Origin: Synaphobranchus kaupii
Lineage: Eukaryota; Chordata; Actinopteri; Anguilliformes; Synaphobranchidae
Reading direction: 5' to 3'
Length of the DNA: 64,000 nucleotides
NCBI GenBank assembly: GCA_029718625.1
Contig: CM056385.1
Location: forward strand, 21,704,924-21,768,923
Shown: positions 31,661 to 44,579 of the stretch, one piece after another
How positions within the stretch are numbered: position 1 is the stretch's first letter
How the letters are laid out: every line of letters starts with the position of its first letter
The notes under the pieces: generated by a model
What the model saw: the letters and a program-made list of their open reading frames with translations, nothing else
Database searches by the model: none
What the model was told of the DNA's origin: nothing
Position numbers and translations under genes: made by a program

Positions 31661-32870
31661 AGTGAAGCATCAGCGGTAGGAGCATGAATAATAATAATGC
31701 TGCTCAACCACACAGTACAGGTTTTATCTGTCAAGATTGGACCCAAATGGGTCAAATCAAGGGTGGTGGCGGCTGGATTATGGCCTTCATGGATTCTCCT
31801 TAAAAGGAGAAGGGACAGCCACCTGCATTAAATAACTGGAATTTTAAATGGTGTAGGGACTCCAGACAGAGTTTAGGGGTACCCCGGCGACCCAGACCGT
31901 GGAACTCTGGGGCAGTCAGCCACACCCCTCATCATTCTGTATCGTTAATGCAGCAGGGATTTTGGGGGTAATGAGCCGTACCCTTTTTTGTTTGTGACTT
32001 ACTGCCCTGCCCATGAAAGGCAAAGCTCTATTTTGCACAATGCTGTTTTGACACCATTTCCCAGCAGTGTTTGTTTCTGAACATTCTCCTGGATAACACA
32101 GTCAGTATTATATATTAAAGATAGACCCATCCCATCCCCCAGACAGTCCCCAATGTGATTATGTACATCAGGAGGGAAATAAAAGCAAACACAGCAAAAT
32201 CCTCAACATTAACCGAACTCCAGCAGAGTTAAATTGAGTCCAAACAGGGACCTTATTAATGGTTAAAAAGTAAAAAATTACACTCAGCATTCTGCTGTGC
32301 TTCTATTTTAATTTTAATGTAATTGATTTTGTATCCTGTAGTCAGGCATAGCCATTCTTTACTTCCTTATCAACACTCAGGGCCAAAGTGAATTTGCTCT
32401 TAACCCCCACTCTTTCCAATATGTTGACAACATCAAAATTTAACTGAAACAAACAAAAACAAAATATATATCACAGGTCAGTTTTTTCCACAACATTAAT
32501 GACAAAATGGTATAAATATGAAATAAAAGCCTTGTATATGCTTCTGGGCTCCACCCTAACCTTACATTAAACAAATACAAAGTGATTCGCCATACAAATA
32601 AAAAGAGAATCAGGTCCCGGCTGGGTTAGCATGGACATAACTGGTATAAATGTGTAACCGTAGCAAATACCAGAGTTGCTTTTGATGCAAATGTTGATCT
32701 ACTGGCCAAATTAATGAATAAAGATATATTCACAGATGAATAATTGTTGTATTCATAAGATGTATTAAGCCAGACAAATAAAGAGGGTAACCCTCTCCCA
32801 GGACATATTAATGTATGTGGCTCTCATTTGCATCTAGCTCTAGTTTGTTCATTCAACATCCAAACAGTTG
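31661..32870. other. Spacer, no gene recognised
   Basis: Contains an exact 18-bp palindrome TTCTCCTTAAAAGGAGAA near 31795. At 32190-32265 CAGCAAAATCCTCAACATT and CAGAGTTAAATTGAGTCC resemble half of the MITE at 56491-56587. No gene seen. Confidence 0.45.
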
Positions 32871-32877
32871 TGTAATT

Positions 32878-32952
32878 TATATATTTATATATATATATAT
32901 ATATTGTTATATATTGTTATATATTGTTATATATTGTTATATATTGTTATTT
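32878..32952. repeat. AT-rich tandem repeat, 10-bp unit ATATTGTTAT
   Basis: An AT dinucleotide run, then five units of a 10-bp repeat. Frames of I, Y and L residues through it are artefacts. Confidence 0.9.
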
Positions 32953-34592
32953 ATTTATTTTTTAGACAGTACTTCTGGCAACTATCAGACTTCTTTGTTC
33001 CTGTTAAAATCACAAGTGGTGACATGCACAGATTTGGCCAGCAGAGGGAGGAGTTTCAAATTCATTTGAGACACGTGGATACCATAGGCTTCAATGCAAA
33101 GACACTAGCTGGCTACCAGACCTTGTATTTACAGTATGTATTCTCCCAAATTAGCCATTAATAATTAATAAATGCTATAATTAATAAAAAGTATGGAAAT
33201 AAGCGAAGGCTTTCAGAGCACAGTTTGTGGTCACACTCATTGCAACATGACCTTCCCATAATGTGTTGAGTGTAAAATGTTTTCAGTTTGATGCTGAACA
33301 TCCATACATCACTTAAAAGGCCACTCAGTGTATTAATGCATGATATGATATAAGCAATGAAAATATGAAACTTATGAACTAATAAAAGCATGTATGACCA
33401 AGGTTATAAAATATGAAAACTAACCTGATCATATCCGCTTGGTTGTTTATCATTAAATATACCTTAATTTGCCCATAGGTGGCACTCTCATGCAACAAAC
33501 TACTTTGCTCAGCTGTCGTCACATTACCATGACAATACAGAGACTGCACTCATGAGGGTCACTGACTTTTACAGGGGGGAAAAAGTGCTATGTGACCTCA
33601 GCGCTCTGTGTCCTGCACAACAAAGCTCTACCCTTCAATGACATGAACTCCTGTCTGTACATGATGTTGCGTATTCACCAGACAGATACCCTTACCTTTC
33701 TTGCATAAATTTGCATAGCTACTATTTATTTATACCGATGGGTATTTGCTGGGAGTGGGGTTCATTGTGCCTCACCCGAGGATAGAACAGCATTGCTACG
33801 CCCGGGATTTGACCCAACAACCTTCTGTTTGCTTGGGGTACTTTGCAACATGCAATTGTTCTTCCTTCCTGTTGGGGAGTGTAAACAGTCAATGGTGACT
33901 GGCTGATATTTGGTTGTTTACAAACACAATAATGAAACAGGGTTTAAATACAGGCCGTTAGAAGTACCAGGGCCGTATGACTGACAGGTGCGGAGGAAGC
34001 AGGGAAAGTTGGGAAACTTCAGCTTTATGAATGGTGAGAGAACAACCCTCATACCAGCCCATAGAGAGAGAGAGAAAAAGATTAAGCGCTACAAATGACA
34101 GGTGTGGTGGTCAGTTCAGCCCCTCGTAAGCATGCTAATCTTCTGAACAGTCCTTAATACGGTTGTTAGAAATGTGTTAGAAAAGGAATAAGACTAGACT
34201 ACACCTTTTGATTGGATTTGGACAGGGAATTGGAAATGCACTTCCAGTGGACATTGCTCTGGTGCTGATAGGAAGAGAGGGAAGAGATTATCATCCAGGC
34301 TATGCTACAAGTGCTCTGTTGTTTGAAGCATACAATGCTGAATAGACTGTGTAATTGCCTAATTTAAATATTATTAGACCTCTAAATATAGGATAAATAT
34401 TCTCTGTGAAAAGTAACTACTAAGTTATATTTCATATTTGGATACAAACACCATAAATTTACTTTAAAAAAACCTATTTGAATCCATATTTACTCACATT
34501 TTCAGCACATACTACTTTTGAATATTATGTACTACTCCAAAAACAAATACTGCTACTACTATTACTTTGAATACAACTATTCCATCAACTAC

Positions 34593-34638
<46 letters not shown>

Positions 34639-36880
34639 ATAACATTGTGCAATAAAATGCTTGTGCTTGTTATTTTCCAGGGTTCAGAGAGACAGTGAGA
34701 TAACGAGGGGTTGCTGGGTACAGCCTTGGCTGGATGTTTAATGGCACCGGGCAGTCACTGACCCCAATGCCCCATTGATCTAAGCATACGTAGATCTCAA
34801 GCAATGATGTACATTACTTTGGGGAGTCAGCTGGGAGGAATTAATTGCTCTGCTGGCGGATGCATGTGCTTTTAAGGACAATAGAGGTGGGAATTAAGCA
34901 CACCTTTTGGTTGGAGAAAGTGTTTCTCTATACATCTGTCCGTCTCACACTCCGCATCCAAAATAAATGACATGTTAACTATTCAGCTTTTTTTTTTTTG
35001 GAATGCAGAGATGCATTATGTCAGTGTGTTATGACAAATGTAATCAGAAGATTTCACAGTGCCATTTGATAATTTTTTTATCATTCGCAGAGGCATCCAA
35101 ACAACCCGTTTGTCATGTGTCACTGTATAGCTGGGAGTGTGTATTTTATTGGCTTGGCAGTACAGACATAGTATATCTTAGCAAGGGATACTTTATAGCC
35201 AAAGACATTTTATCACCTTTAATTTATGGTGGCCACGGCAGTATAATAAATGCTTCATAAAACATTGCATAGATACAAAAGTGATTGTACATGGGGGTAG
35301 AGGAATGGGGATACTGTGAGATTGCATTGGACTCAATTGTAAGTTAACATCAGGGTTGGAATTTGAAGTCCTGTAATCTGTCTATCATCTTTTGGATTAC
35401 TGATAGATTAAGACTGAGATTACAGCGAACCCGGTTCCCAGAGATAAAATAGGACATGCCAGACAGACACTCTGCGAGGGTATCTATGAGATGCAAAAAT
35501 GTAATTACTCCCAGAGATCATTTTTGACACAAATTACTTTGAGAGGAAACTGCACGGCAGACATTGCGTGACAGTTCGAGGAACGGACTGACGGGAAATC
35601 TGGTCACGCGTCACAGATCAATTGCGCATCCAGGACCAGTGGTAGTGCCCTAACAGTTTTAATGAATGAAGCCCATTGCGTTTCCTTTTCTGTGCCTGCA
35701 ACAGCGCTCGCTCGCCGCTCTGAACTTGCAATGTTTCGCTACCGTCCGTCTGTCCGGCGTTTTTCTGAGACCAGGAGGAAAGAGGTACTGGAGGCCTCAT
35801 CACCATCGTAACATATCATCATTATAACATAACATCATAAACCCATCAGATAATCACACTCACAACTGGCATGTACTGCCTCTCTCCCAGCTGGAAAGCA
35901 GTGACTCACTCTCTCTCTGTTCACTCTCTTCAGCTCCTTGCTGTCCCTTGAAACTTGTCGAAGTGGCTCGCGGAGCATGCTCACAAAGCTCTCGCTTTGC
36001 TTGAACCTTGCTAACGCTGCGGCATCATGCAGTAATGTATGCATGGAGAATTACTGTCTGTTTGCTTGGAGCCGGACATAAATGGCAGTCGAGTGCCCTC
36101 GTTCATGTCTCATTATCTGCGCGTAAGCACATTACACTCGGACAAGAGAGCCTTTGCTGATTCGCTTATTTTCAGATAAAGGGCTCTTTTCCGAGCCGTC
36201 ACTCTGGCGAAGTGGCAATTCCGACATGGATTTGGTAATTTGGTGACTCGGCATTCGCCGAAGTGGGATGAGAGCTGCTGTTGGGGGGTGTGTCAGTCCA
36301 GATCGAGCAGCACAGTACAGGTGCTGCTGGTTGCAATGCTGGGGTCATTAGTCTGTGATTCGTACCTGCACCGCCGGCCTGCTCATGTATGCCCCACGTA
36401 TGGTGAGTTGCTCATTTCGGGGCTTTCCCAAGCAATGAGTGCATGATCATAACCTATTCAAAAGCCAATCAATCATTTTCCTGGATTATATGCTGTCCAA
36501 TTCGACTTTAATATAAAATGAAAAAAGCATACTTTGCATTTGTTATTCATTGTATTTTTTTCTTTTTTATAATTTTCATTCCTGTATTTATTTCAGATTT
36601 TAATTGTTTATGGCTGTTCTTTTACTGCACTGTGGTCCCGATTGTGCAGTTGCATGCTTCCCAACCACTCACGTGAATCGAAAAGGGGTCCACTCCATTA
36701 ACAACAAGGTAACCTGTGATGCAAATTGCCTCGTGACACAACAGTAAAGTATCGAGATGGTTGGATCCTGTCCCTGTTAAGTTTGCACGTACATTCACTC
36801 TCATTGTACGAATTGTGGTAAGAACAATCTCTAACTCACTTCTGCAATATTTGGCTTTACATTATACCATGTCCAACATA
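32953..36880. other. Intergenic DNA, no gene recognised
   Basis: About 3.9 kb. Holds the (ATT)n run listed below, a possible tRNA-type SINE scrap near 33770-33830 (GGATTTGACCCAACAACC) and a more GC-balanced unique region at 35560-36430 that may be regulatory. No domain-bearing frame. Confidence 0.45.
34590..34636. repeat. (ATT)n microsatellite
   Basis: About 15 ATT units, seen directly. Confidence 0.95.
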
Positions 36881-36882
36881 TA

Positions 36883-37156
36883 CACTGCCCGGGCCAAAAA
36901 AAAAGTCGCCATTGCACCCGTCATGCATAGTGCCCTCTTTGGGATGTGCTGGAGAACACTTTACGGAGTGGTTCGACTCTCCCGTCGTCAATACAAGATC
37001 TCAGCCAAAAACTTATGCTACTCTGGATGGAAATAAATGTTGTGACATTGCATAAGGTTGTCGAAACAATGCCACAACAAATGCGCACCGTAATCAAAGC
37101 TAAAGGCGGTCCAACTAAATATTAGAGTGTGCGACTTTTTTTTTGGCCAGGCAGTG
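36883..37156 (+). mobile_element. Tc1/mariner-type deletion derivative
   Basis: A 274-bp element with TA at both sides (36881-36882, 37157-37158). The left end CACTGCCCGGGCCAAAAAAA and the reverse-complemented right end CACTGCCTGGCCAAAAAAAA are near-identical. The interior still encodes the last residues of a Tc1-type transposase: HKVVETMPQQMRTVIKAKGG followed by PTKY and a TAG stop just inside the right repeat (about 37050-37126). The catalytic region is gone, so the copy is non-autonomous. Its ends resemble the Tc1 end at 62321. Confidence 0.88.
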
Positions 37157-37263
37157 TATATCTCAGTGCCAGTGGGCAATGAATGGCATTGTAATCTACG
37201 TGTCATCAAATATTATGAAATGCATCACCTCCTTCAGAGTAAAATACAAAACTCTAATCCTTC

Positions 37264-37944
37264 TCTTGTGAGGGCGATGCATGGGTGCGGAGGACGAAAC
37301 GCGAGCCGCGAGGGATTCCAATAGTTATCCACAGACGTGGAAACCAAAAATAGAGGGAAAGGAGAAAAAAGGAGCGAGCTAAAAAAGAAAGAAAAAAGAC
37401 TTCCCGGCGAATGGTGAAACAATAACGACAGGCTCGTAGGCTCGAGCAGAGAAAAACTCCCGGCGTATAGCCAAACAGATGACAACCCCAAAAGTGGGCG
37501 ACAGGCTCATAGGCTCGAGCAGAGAAACGAAAAGGAAATGAGTGCCTCTAGCTCAGAAACTAAAATTGAGCTAACTAAAGATGCAAACGGAAACAAGGCA
37601 AACCAAGGTTACTGCCTCACAGAAAGTGTGAAGGAGAAAATTAATTCCTAACAAAGAATACTCCTAAAGCACTACAGGCTAGTCCCGCGTATTCTTTCAA
37701 CAATAATGGCCGAAAAAACAAGTGGTCGCAAGTGAGATACTGTACCGTGTTACCTGGCTTACGAGTGGCAAAGATTGGCACAAAAGCGCAGAGCACCAGG
37801 AAGTGCGGGTGCTTAAGTAATGCGGCGCACACCTGCAAACGGTAAGGTAATTAGTCCCGAAGAGGGAGAAAACACAACAGGAGCGCCCTCTTGCGGCCCG
37901 AGAGGCAACGCCCGAAAAAAGGACCTAGCAGAACGAAAATCATG
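37264..37944 (-). mobile_element. LTR-like dispersed repeat, copy B
   Basis: Read on the minus strand: a start like ATGATTTTCGTTCTGC (near 37944), GCCGCAAGAGGGCGCTCC, a TATA-like TACTTAAGC (37811-37819), a pyrimidine-rich body with two CTGCTCGAGCCTAYGAGCCTG blocks, and a CCTCCGCACCCATGC end (about 37270). Block order equals copy A. The two blocks at 37431-37456 and 37504-37529 form a 73-bp tandem duplication. Non-coding; probably a solo LTR. Confidence 0.6.
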
Positions 37945-38739
37945 AATCATGATCTCTAATTATATTGGAGGGTTATTTCAAAATATTTACTCTCAAATCT
38001 CCAAATGAGAAATGTTAAAATGAGAATAATTTATTTGTTTGAAGTATTTGTAAGTCATTATGACTGGAAAGTGAAGCTCGTTTCCTCATGTGAAAAGATA
38101 TATAGACTACTCCCTGTTGGCTACAAAACTGTAAATTGTAAGATAGGCTTGGCTAGGCCTAATTGTTATTATCAATATTCTGCAGGACAATCAATTGTGT
38201 TGTATCATTTTAGTGATCAATGGTGTTTCACAATAAAGACACCATTGGTGAATGGCTTCACTCGTATTTCTGATTTTCTTTTATTCACACATGACGTCAA
38301 ATGCATGCTTGATTAGTGAAAATATATGAGTATCATATTAATGCATAATGTTCCAAGATGAAATAATTTGTTAACGGTTCTTTAGTTTAAATATAAACAA
38401 AATATATTTAAATATACAAATAAGCTAGTTTCTGCACTGGCTATTTCAGTATATGGTGGATGTTTTATTATAATCTCGTAGGCTACCACACAAAAGCACA
38501 CATTTTTCACATTTTTCCATATAGCCTAACAGTTTACAACTTGTAGACTGTATTCATTTATGCAATCTAATGGCCATCACTGCACTTAAATGTCATACAA
38601 AAAGCAATAGGACTAAAACACAACTGATTAAGTCACTAGCCTACTTTGTGATTTTAGACATTGCCTTGTGAACCAAATTAATTATGACATTGATAGTATA
38701 AAATTTTTTTGCAATATCCATGCAAAATATATATATATT
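37945..38739. other. Spacer, no gene recognised
   Basis: AT-rich; the 103-residue frame at 38005-38316 has no recognisable domain or context. Confidence 0.5.
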
Positions 38740-39859
38740 GGGCCATCTCACACCCGGCACTAAGCGGCGCTAACCCAAACGCAAGTGTCTTTGCTAGTTT
38801 CAGACAAGTGCAGGTGCCATTTTAGCTCTTAACGCTCACGTCCAAGTTTAAATACCAAGTGATCCTGCGCCCATAGCAAGTGAACTGGGCAGGTTGGTCT
38901 TAAGATGAGGTGTGGCCATCATTTTTGGCATATTGCTATATTGAGCCAGCAGAAAGCGCTTGTGCTAAAACCACCACAAACCTGGTTCTTAATCATGTTG
39001 CAGTTCTTTCCATGTTATTTTAATGGCGCATAGCCTATAAGAGCGTCTACATAGGCGTGTGCACAACACGCTTACACCCTCCTGTCTGATACACACAGGT
39101 GTGCACACAAGATTACATTGTGAAATAGAGATTAATATTTTTCCGAAGAATAAAACATTTTCTATAATATATGTGGTTTAACAAAATTAAACCACATATA
39201 TTAAACAGGAAATAGTTTGGTCGGGAATCACCAGGAACCTGTGTCGGTGTTAAACCCTAATGTTTAAGATTATTATTGTGTATATGAAAACATGTCATAA
39301 TGGTTAGTCCGAATGATATTCATCCTAATATTGATCCATATATTCCTTACTCGCACACTTTCCCCTCGCTCTTTTTTGCAGGTCTTATTAAATTCGCCAT
39401 TATATTAGCAAACCGCCAAGGTGCAAATGCAGGTAACTTTTAAAGGGAATGGAAAATAACACTGTGATTGGTTTATTGCATGTTACGCCCAAGACACACC
39501 TATAATTAATGAAGAGGCTAGGTTCAGCCCAATTGAACCTTGCGCCTTACTTTGTGCTCAAAATATACGCCTTCTAACTAACAAAAGGGGAGTTGGACAC
39601 GCCCTAAATGCACTTGCGCCATGCCCTAAGATCGTCATGATAGAGCCTATTATCTTCCACTGCAGTGGTAGTTGGAAATTGGTGGGACACTGGGTTGCAA
39701 AGTGCTCTTAAAGGGAATGAAAAGAGGTCATTTAATTGGCTATGATTGAAGCCAGCTGCAACATACCCACTGATAAATATTCAGCCTAATCCAGCCCATT
39801 TTCCACCTGCGTAGCGCACTAAACTGCACCTAAGCGCCGTTCGCCAGAAAATAGAGCCC
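38740..39859. mobile_element. 1.1-kb non-autonomous DNA transposon (unclassified, fish-wide type)
   Basis: Left end GGGCCATCTCACACCCGGC, right end (reverse-complemented) GGGCTCTATTTTCTGGCGA; inside each end the GGCGC/AAGCGGCGC block recurs. The left 360 bases (AACCCAAACGCAAGTGTC, ATAGCAAGTGAAYTGGGC, GAGCCAGCAGAAAGCGCTTG) are repeated at 51215-51560. A second right-end-like sequence (ATGATAGAGCC) occurs at about 39640, so the copy may be composite. No transposase frame. This repeat style is very common in teleosts; superfamily (possibly PIF/Harbinger) is not proved. Confidence 0.6.
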
Positions 39860-40424
39860 TAAGACAAGGGGACTAATTGGATTGGGTTCCCTTAAATTGA
39901 AAGAAATTTATCTTAGTGTAGGAAAGTACTGAATGTGATTATTTCCCCCTGAAAAATGAATAATTAATAAATTGAGCAAGTGTACTTTTACTCCTTTTCT
40001 CATGTGGTATAAAATTAGCAACTTCTCATTTATGGTCTACGCTGTTTTCACAGGTCATATGTGTCAGGTAGAGATCATAAGTATGCAGTAAATTAAAGTG
40101 AAATGTGCTCCGTCAGAATTAATGAGCCACACCACTTCACAGAAAGCCATAGGTCAATGCTGGGTGTCAACGGTTGAATTGGCTTGAACCATCACCTACA
40201 TTTGAAGTCCCATGTACACAATGATGATGATTCATGAGAAGTAACTGAAAAGCTATTTATTAAGAAACCACACTCCTGGTATTTTGGCAGATTTATCTCA
40301 CAACATTGTCAACCTGGTCAGGATTCTACTGTAAGGTTATGGATGTGACTGGTGACTTTGAACTTCGATATGACTCACAGAAAATTATACCATGGGCCCT
40401 TATAAAATTCAATTCAGGGAGGAG
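39860..40424. other. Spacer, no gene recognised
   Basis: Ordinary unique sequence without a credible frame or repeat. Confidence 0.5.
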
Positions 40425-40431
40425 AAAGAAA

Positions 40432-40499
<68 letters not shown>
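40425..40499. repeat. (GA)n microsatellite
   Basis: Long imperfect GAGA run. The arginine/glutamate and serine/leucine frames here are its shadows. Confidence 0.95.
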
Positions 40500-40501
<2 letters not shown>

Positions 40502-40817
40502 GTATGTAAGATTGAAACCATGACATGCCATAGTGATGCAATAGCAATGTGCAGCAAAAAAAGGCATGGACGGAAAAGGTAGAACACTTTACCTGAATAG
40601 TTTTGGTAAAAGCCCAATAGTGCAATTGGAAGGATATGCGACAGTGTGAGTTGTGTTAGTTGCCTTGAACCGTGGTTTCCGCAGAGCAAATTAAAGCCGG
40701 TTTAGAGCTGATAATAAGTGCTCCTCAGGAGGGCAGCGGCTCAGTAAGCTTAATGCGAATGCAATCCAATCAAACCACGGTTGATGTAAGTGGACAAGGG
40801 AGGAGTACAAAAAGGAG

Positions 40818-40824
40818 CCCCCCC

Positions 40825-40855
<31 letters not shown>

Positions 40856-40856
40856 A
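40818..40856. repeat. Poly-C tract followed by (CA)n
   Basis: About 23 C followed by eight CA units, seen directly. Confidence 0.95.
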
Positions 40857-41560
40857 TCTCCCCTTCCCCACATCTAAGAGACAGAGACAGAGCGGAGGAC
40901 GGACAGACATCTGTAGGGGATCCACTTCTGCTGTCTGCGGCTGCGGAGGTGCAGACGCGCTGTAATTAAAGCAGCCCTGCCGGCCCACCGTCTCTTTATT
41001 TTTAACTCCGTTATCTCTCGCTGCGGCCGTGAATAATTGCTGTGACTGATGGGGTGAGCGGGGGAATTGATTCCGAGACCCAATCTGTTTCCATTATCTT
41101 GCTCCACTTCTGCCAGCAGCGGGGGTTTTTTTCGGCGGCGGCGCCATTACTGGCTCTTTCTTCCTCTGTCGCTCTGCTCATGGGCCCCAGAGACCGGTGA
41201 AATATTTACAGGAAACCCCCACTACCAACACCGCACCCCTCCCCTCCACCACCACCACCTCCACCCACCTCCGTCCCCCCCCCCACACACACACACACCC
41301 CCCGAAGGCCTTCAGTGGCACAATCTAGCGAGCGGGATACCGTCACATATCCGCGCAGTAAGTGACAAAGACAACCAAACATTTCCAATGACAAACGCTG
41401 ACAAAAGTGCACTGGTTGTACTAAGCCGCAGACTAATCGCCGTACATGTGCTGATACAGCACCGCCATTGAATACTTTTTTTTTTCCGCCGCTGTTGTGC
41501 TAAATTATCATCTTTGTCACCGCCCGCCATCAAGGACACTGTCATCATCACCATCACTCT
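40857..41560. promoter_or_regulatory. GC-rich candidate regulatory block
   Basis: Balanced to GC-rich unique sequence in AT-rich surroundings, containing TTAACTCCGTTATCTCTCGC, GTGAATAATTGCTGTGAC, TCGGCGGCGGCGCCATTAC and a C-rich microsatellite at 41270-41300. Frames on both strands reflect composition. Enhancer function is a guess from composition and from lying near a developmental gene. Confidence 0.3.
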
Positions 41561-43690
41561 AATTTAAGCGCTCGTGCGCTGCATGCCAATGACTTCATGA
41601 CTCAGGGTGAAACGGAATGGCCGGGACCGTTTGTGGGACTTGGCAGACAACCAGACAGCTCTAGATTTTGTCCCTTGATTGATGACTTTTGTCTCTGGCC
41701 ACCGCTGATTATTAAGCCCCACCCTCCAACCCCTATCACAGGGATGATTATTACTGGGCCGGTTTCAACATGCACTTAAGAAAGGGAAGTACAGTATAAC
41801 TCGGGACGGTATTATACGATAATAATTGTTGTAATAAGTCGTATCATTTCTATTAGAGTGAGGATTTGCTCAGTCATGTTTGTGCCATTCTGCACATGTG
41901 AATCCCTTGATGAAGCCATTGCATTCACATTAACAATGAGTTACATTTGTGCACTTTAAATACATTATAAACTCAGCTCTTCTCCATAACACTCACATAA
42001 ATTGTGCCATCATTTTTACTTCATAAAGAGAATGCGTACACTATCATTCATTGTTCCAATGTATTTATTTCATTAGCTTTGATTGTTAATTAATGTCTGT
42101 TAATTCAGTACTAATTCTGTATTTAGCATACAGTATATTGATAGATAATCTTATCACTGTTTGTGAAATAATGACATAACAAAGACTAGGCTAATGCGGG
42201 ATATTTCAAATAATATAACTCAAACCAGCCGTTTTGCAAAGCTTGAAATTCTTAATGACTTGTTATAGCCTATATACAGCTGTTAATCGAGCAAGTAATC
42301 AGTCTCATTAAACTCATCCCATCTGTGTAAGGGTCACAAATTAAGAGATGCAATGAGTGTCTTGCATCTCTTTACTTGCATCTCTCTTAGCACAAAACAG
42401 ATTACATTTCTTTTGCAAAGGACTAACACCTGTAAAATTCAGATAAGTATTAATTTAAAAGCTCATTCAAGTCTCAATAGGCTAATTAAAAGATCGGTTG
42501 GAATGAAAGTCATAAAACATATTTCTTTGAAGCTTCAGAGATGAGCTGGGGGCTCTACAGTGTTGTTGTTTTCTTTCCACTAACAAGAGGAAATATATCC
42601 ATGGAAATACAAAAAAAGCAAATGCAGGTACTGTGCCAAACTGGCTGCAATACCTGTACAGTTCAGTCATAAATGAATAATATAACTAATAAATTAATAA
42701 ATTGATAAATAAATAATAAATCTATATAAATTAATACCTAAATTAATGCCACAAAAAAGTTCTAGACAGTCGTACAGGTATTTGCAGAAGTTGATTAGTT
42801 TTTGGAATAAACTGCAGGCTTTGCCTCTGGGAGAAGACAAGACTGGCCTCTCAGCTTTTTTTTTTTTTTTGTACAATTTGTTCAGCAAATGGCTAATCAA
42901 AGATCCTTAAGGTACACATCCCTGGCCTTCTAACCCACTAACAATCCCATGAGGGGGAATCCCATCATCTATTTCAAGAAGACTCAGCTTGGAGCATGAC
43001 ATTTGACTTAACCCTTTGTGTTAAGATTTCCTTATTCTCCAGGATGTCTTAAAGGTGTTTGCTGAAAAAAATCACCAATTTGAAGTTATACAAAAGCTAA
43101 ACGTCACAAGACCATTATAGACCCAAACATAAAAGTAAGGTTAAAGCCATATATTAACACCCTACCGATTATTTTTACTTTACTTTTACTTTATTTTTTT
43201 TAATGAGAATAAATGTTTTCTGTGCTGAGAGGCATACTAATGATTGTTTTTACGGTGGTTTATTAGATATGAATACATAATACATTGGACTTCCTTTTCA
43301 ACAGGGAAACAGCATCGTATGCATGCAAATGTATAACAAATGTATTATGAATACATTCATGAGTCATTATTGCATACACAATGCTTTATAAAAATATCCC
43401 CAAATGTTTTTTTGTAGTGAGTTAACATTAATTGTTAAGTATTAATGTGACATTTATAGTCTTTGAGAGGATGGTCATCTATAGCTTGTATGAAAATTGT
43501 ATACAGTGGGACAGATTTTGAACCTGCTGCTCTCACTGTCCAGTCCAAGTAAAAAATCATAGATTTGAACACTATGATATACTCTCATGTATTCACATGC
43601 TCATTGTTTTTATGTAGCAAGGTATTTATATGGGGGGGAAATGAAAGATTTTATACAGTTCCCACAGTTCAGGAGAAAGACGATGGTTTT
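41561..43690. other. Intergenic DNA, no gene recognised
   Basis: AT-rich spacer; T tract at about 42855. No domain-bearing frame and no clear element. Confidence 0.5.
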
Positions 43691-43699
43691 CACAAGGAT

Positions 43700-44420
43700 A
43701 AACAGAGATGGAGACGCTGAACAGGCAGAGGCTGTGTTACACCAGGCAGGCCTTTATCATTGTTGAATATTAGCATTAATCATTTATGCACGCAGAGGAG
43801 CTACTGGTACATACATTATTAGAATATTTAAAAAATTATAATTAAATGGTGATTAGATTATGTGCTTGAAATATGCATAATTTCCAGTAGTGAAATATTA
43901 GCTCGAGTTGTTTGGATTTTTATCTTTATCTCTATCTTTAAAAAAGTGAACAAAAAGAAACTGGCTTTAGAGATTTGGATTTTTTCAAGTCATATTAACA
44001 ATGCGCTTATTATTAATCGTAGACTCAAACCCATTATGGCGGTTTTAATTCTATTAGCTGGCCGTTATTCCAACATGCTACTATTCCAGGCCACTTCCAG
44101 TGTTTACAGTTTACAGGATCATGATGAGAATCGCCTCGTAAGCGCTGTGATTGGCTGGGAGGATAAAGAGGCAGGACATAGAGCATGTCTAGAACTTTCG
44201 AAAAAGGCAAGGCAAATCCAGGCCCTGTCTGAGAGGAGCCCATTACTCTGGAGAGCCGCCTAATTTACTGGGCCGCAAAAAAAGAATTGACACTCTCTTT
44301 GTTATGACGGGTGAAATCAGGCTTTCTCTGCGCAGCCAAGAGATTCTTTAGCCCTTGAGCGCCTGTTCAAGTCCTGTGCAAATGAGTCAGATTCCTGATC
44401 TGTTTACGGGAGACATATTA
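43700..44420. promoter_or_regulatory. Candidate conserved non-coding element
   Basis: Unique sequence dense in ATTA/TAAT cores and octamer-like ATGCATAAT, with AGCATTAATCATTTATGC, TTATTATTAATCG and GTGATTGGCTGGGAGG. A 133-residue frame (43862-44263) crosses it but has no family features. The motif density fits a developmental enhancer; conservation is unknown. Confidence 0.3.
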
Positions 44421-44579
44421 GGCAGTTTTAGGAATGCATTGGCTTCATTACATGGATTACCATGCTATAACATGGCCTGTTGAACTGCCACACTTACTGC
44501 CTGCCTTTTTCTCTGTATAAATACCTTCCAACTGAATACAGTTTACATTTTACACGTTTACAGTTACGTTTTAACATGC

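Noticed and set aside
33760..33835. Possible tRNA-like sequence (GGATTTGACCCAACAACC)
   Set aside because: Same reason: a box-B-like word without a complete tRNA fold.
36761..37036. 91-residue frame over the Tc1 derivative
   Set aside because: It is in a different frame from the genuine transposase remnant and crosses the left terminal repeat.
38005..38316. 103-residue plus-strand frame
   Set aside because: No recognisable motif and no supporting context.
43862..44263. 133-residue frame near the gap
   Set aside because: No family features and no splice sites; better read as AT-rich candidate regulatory DNA.
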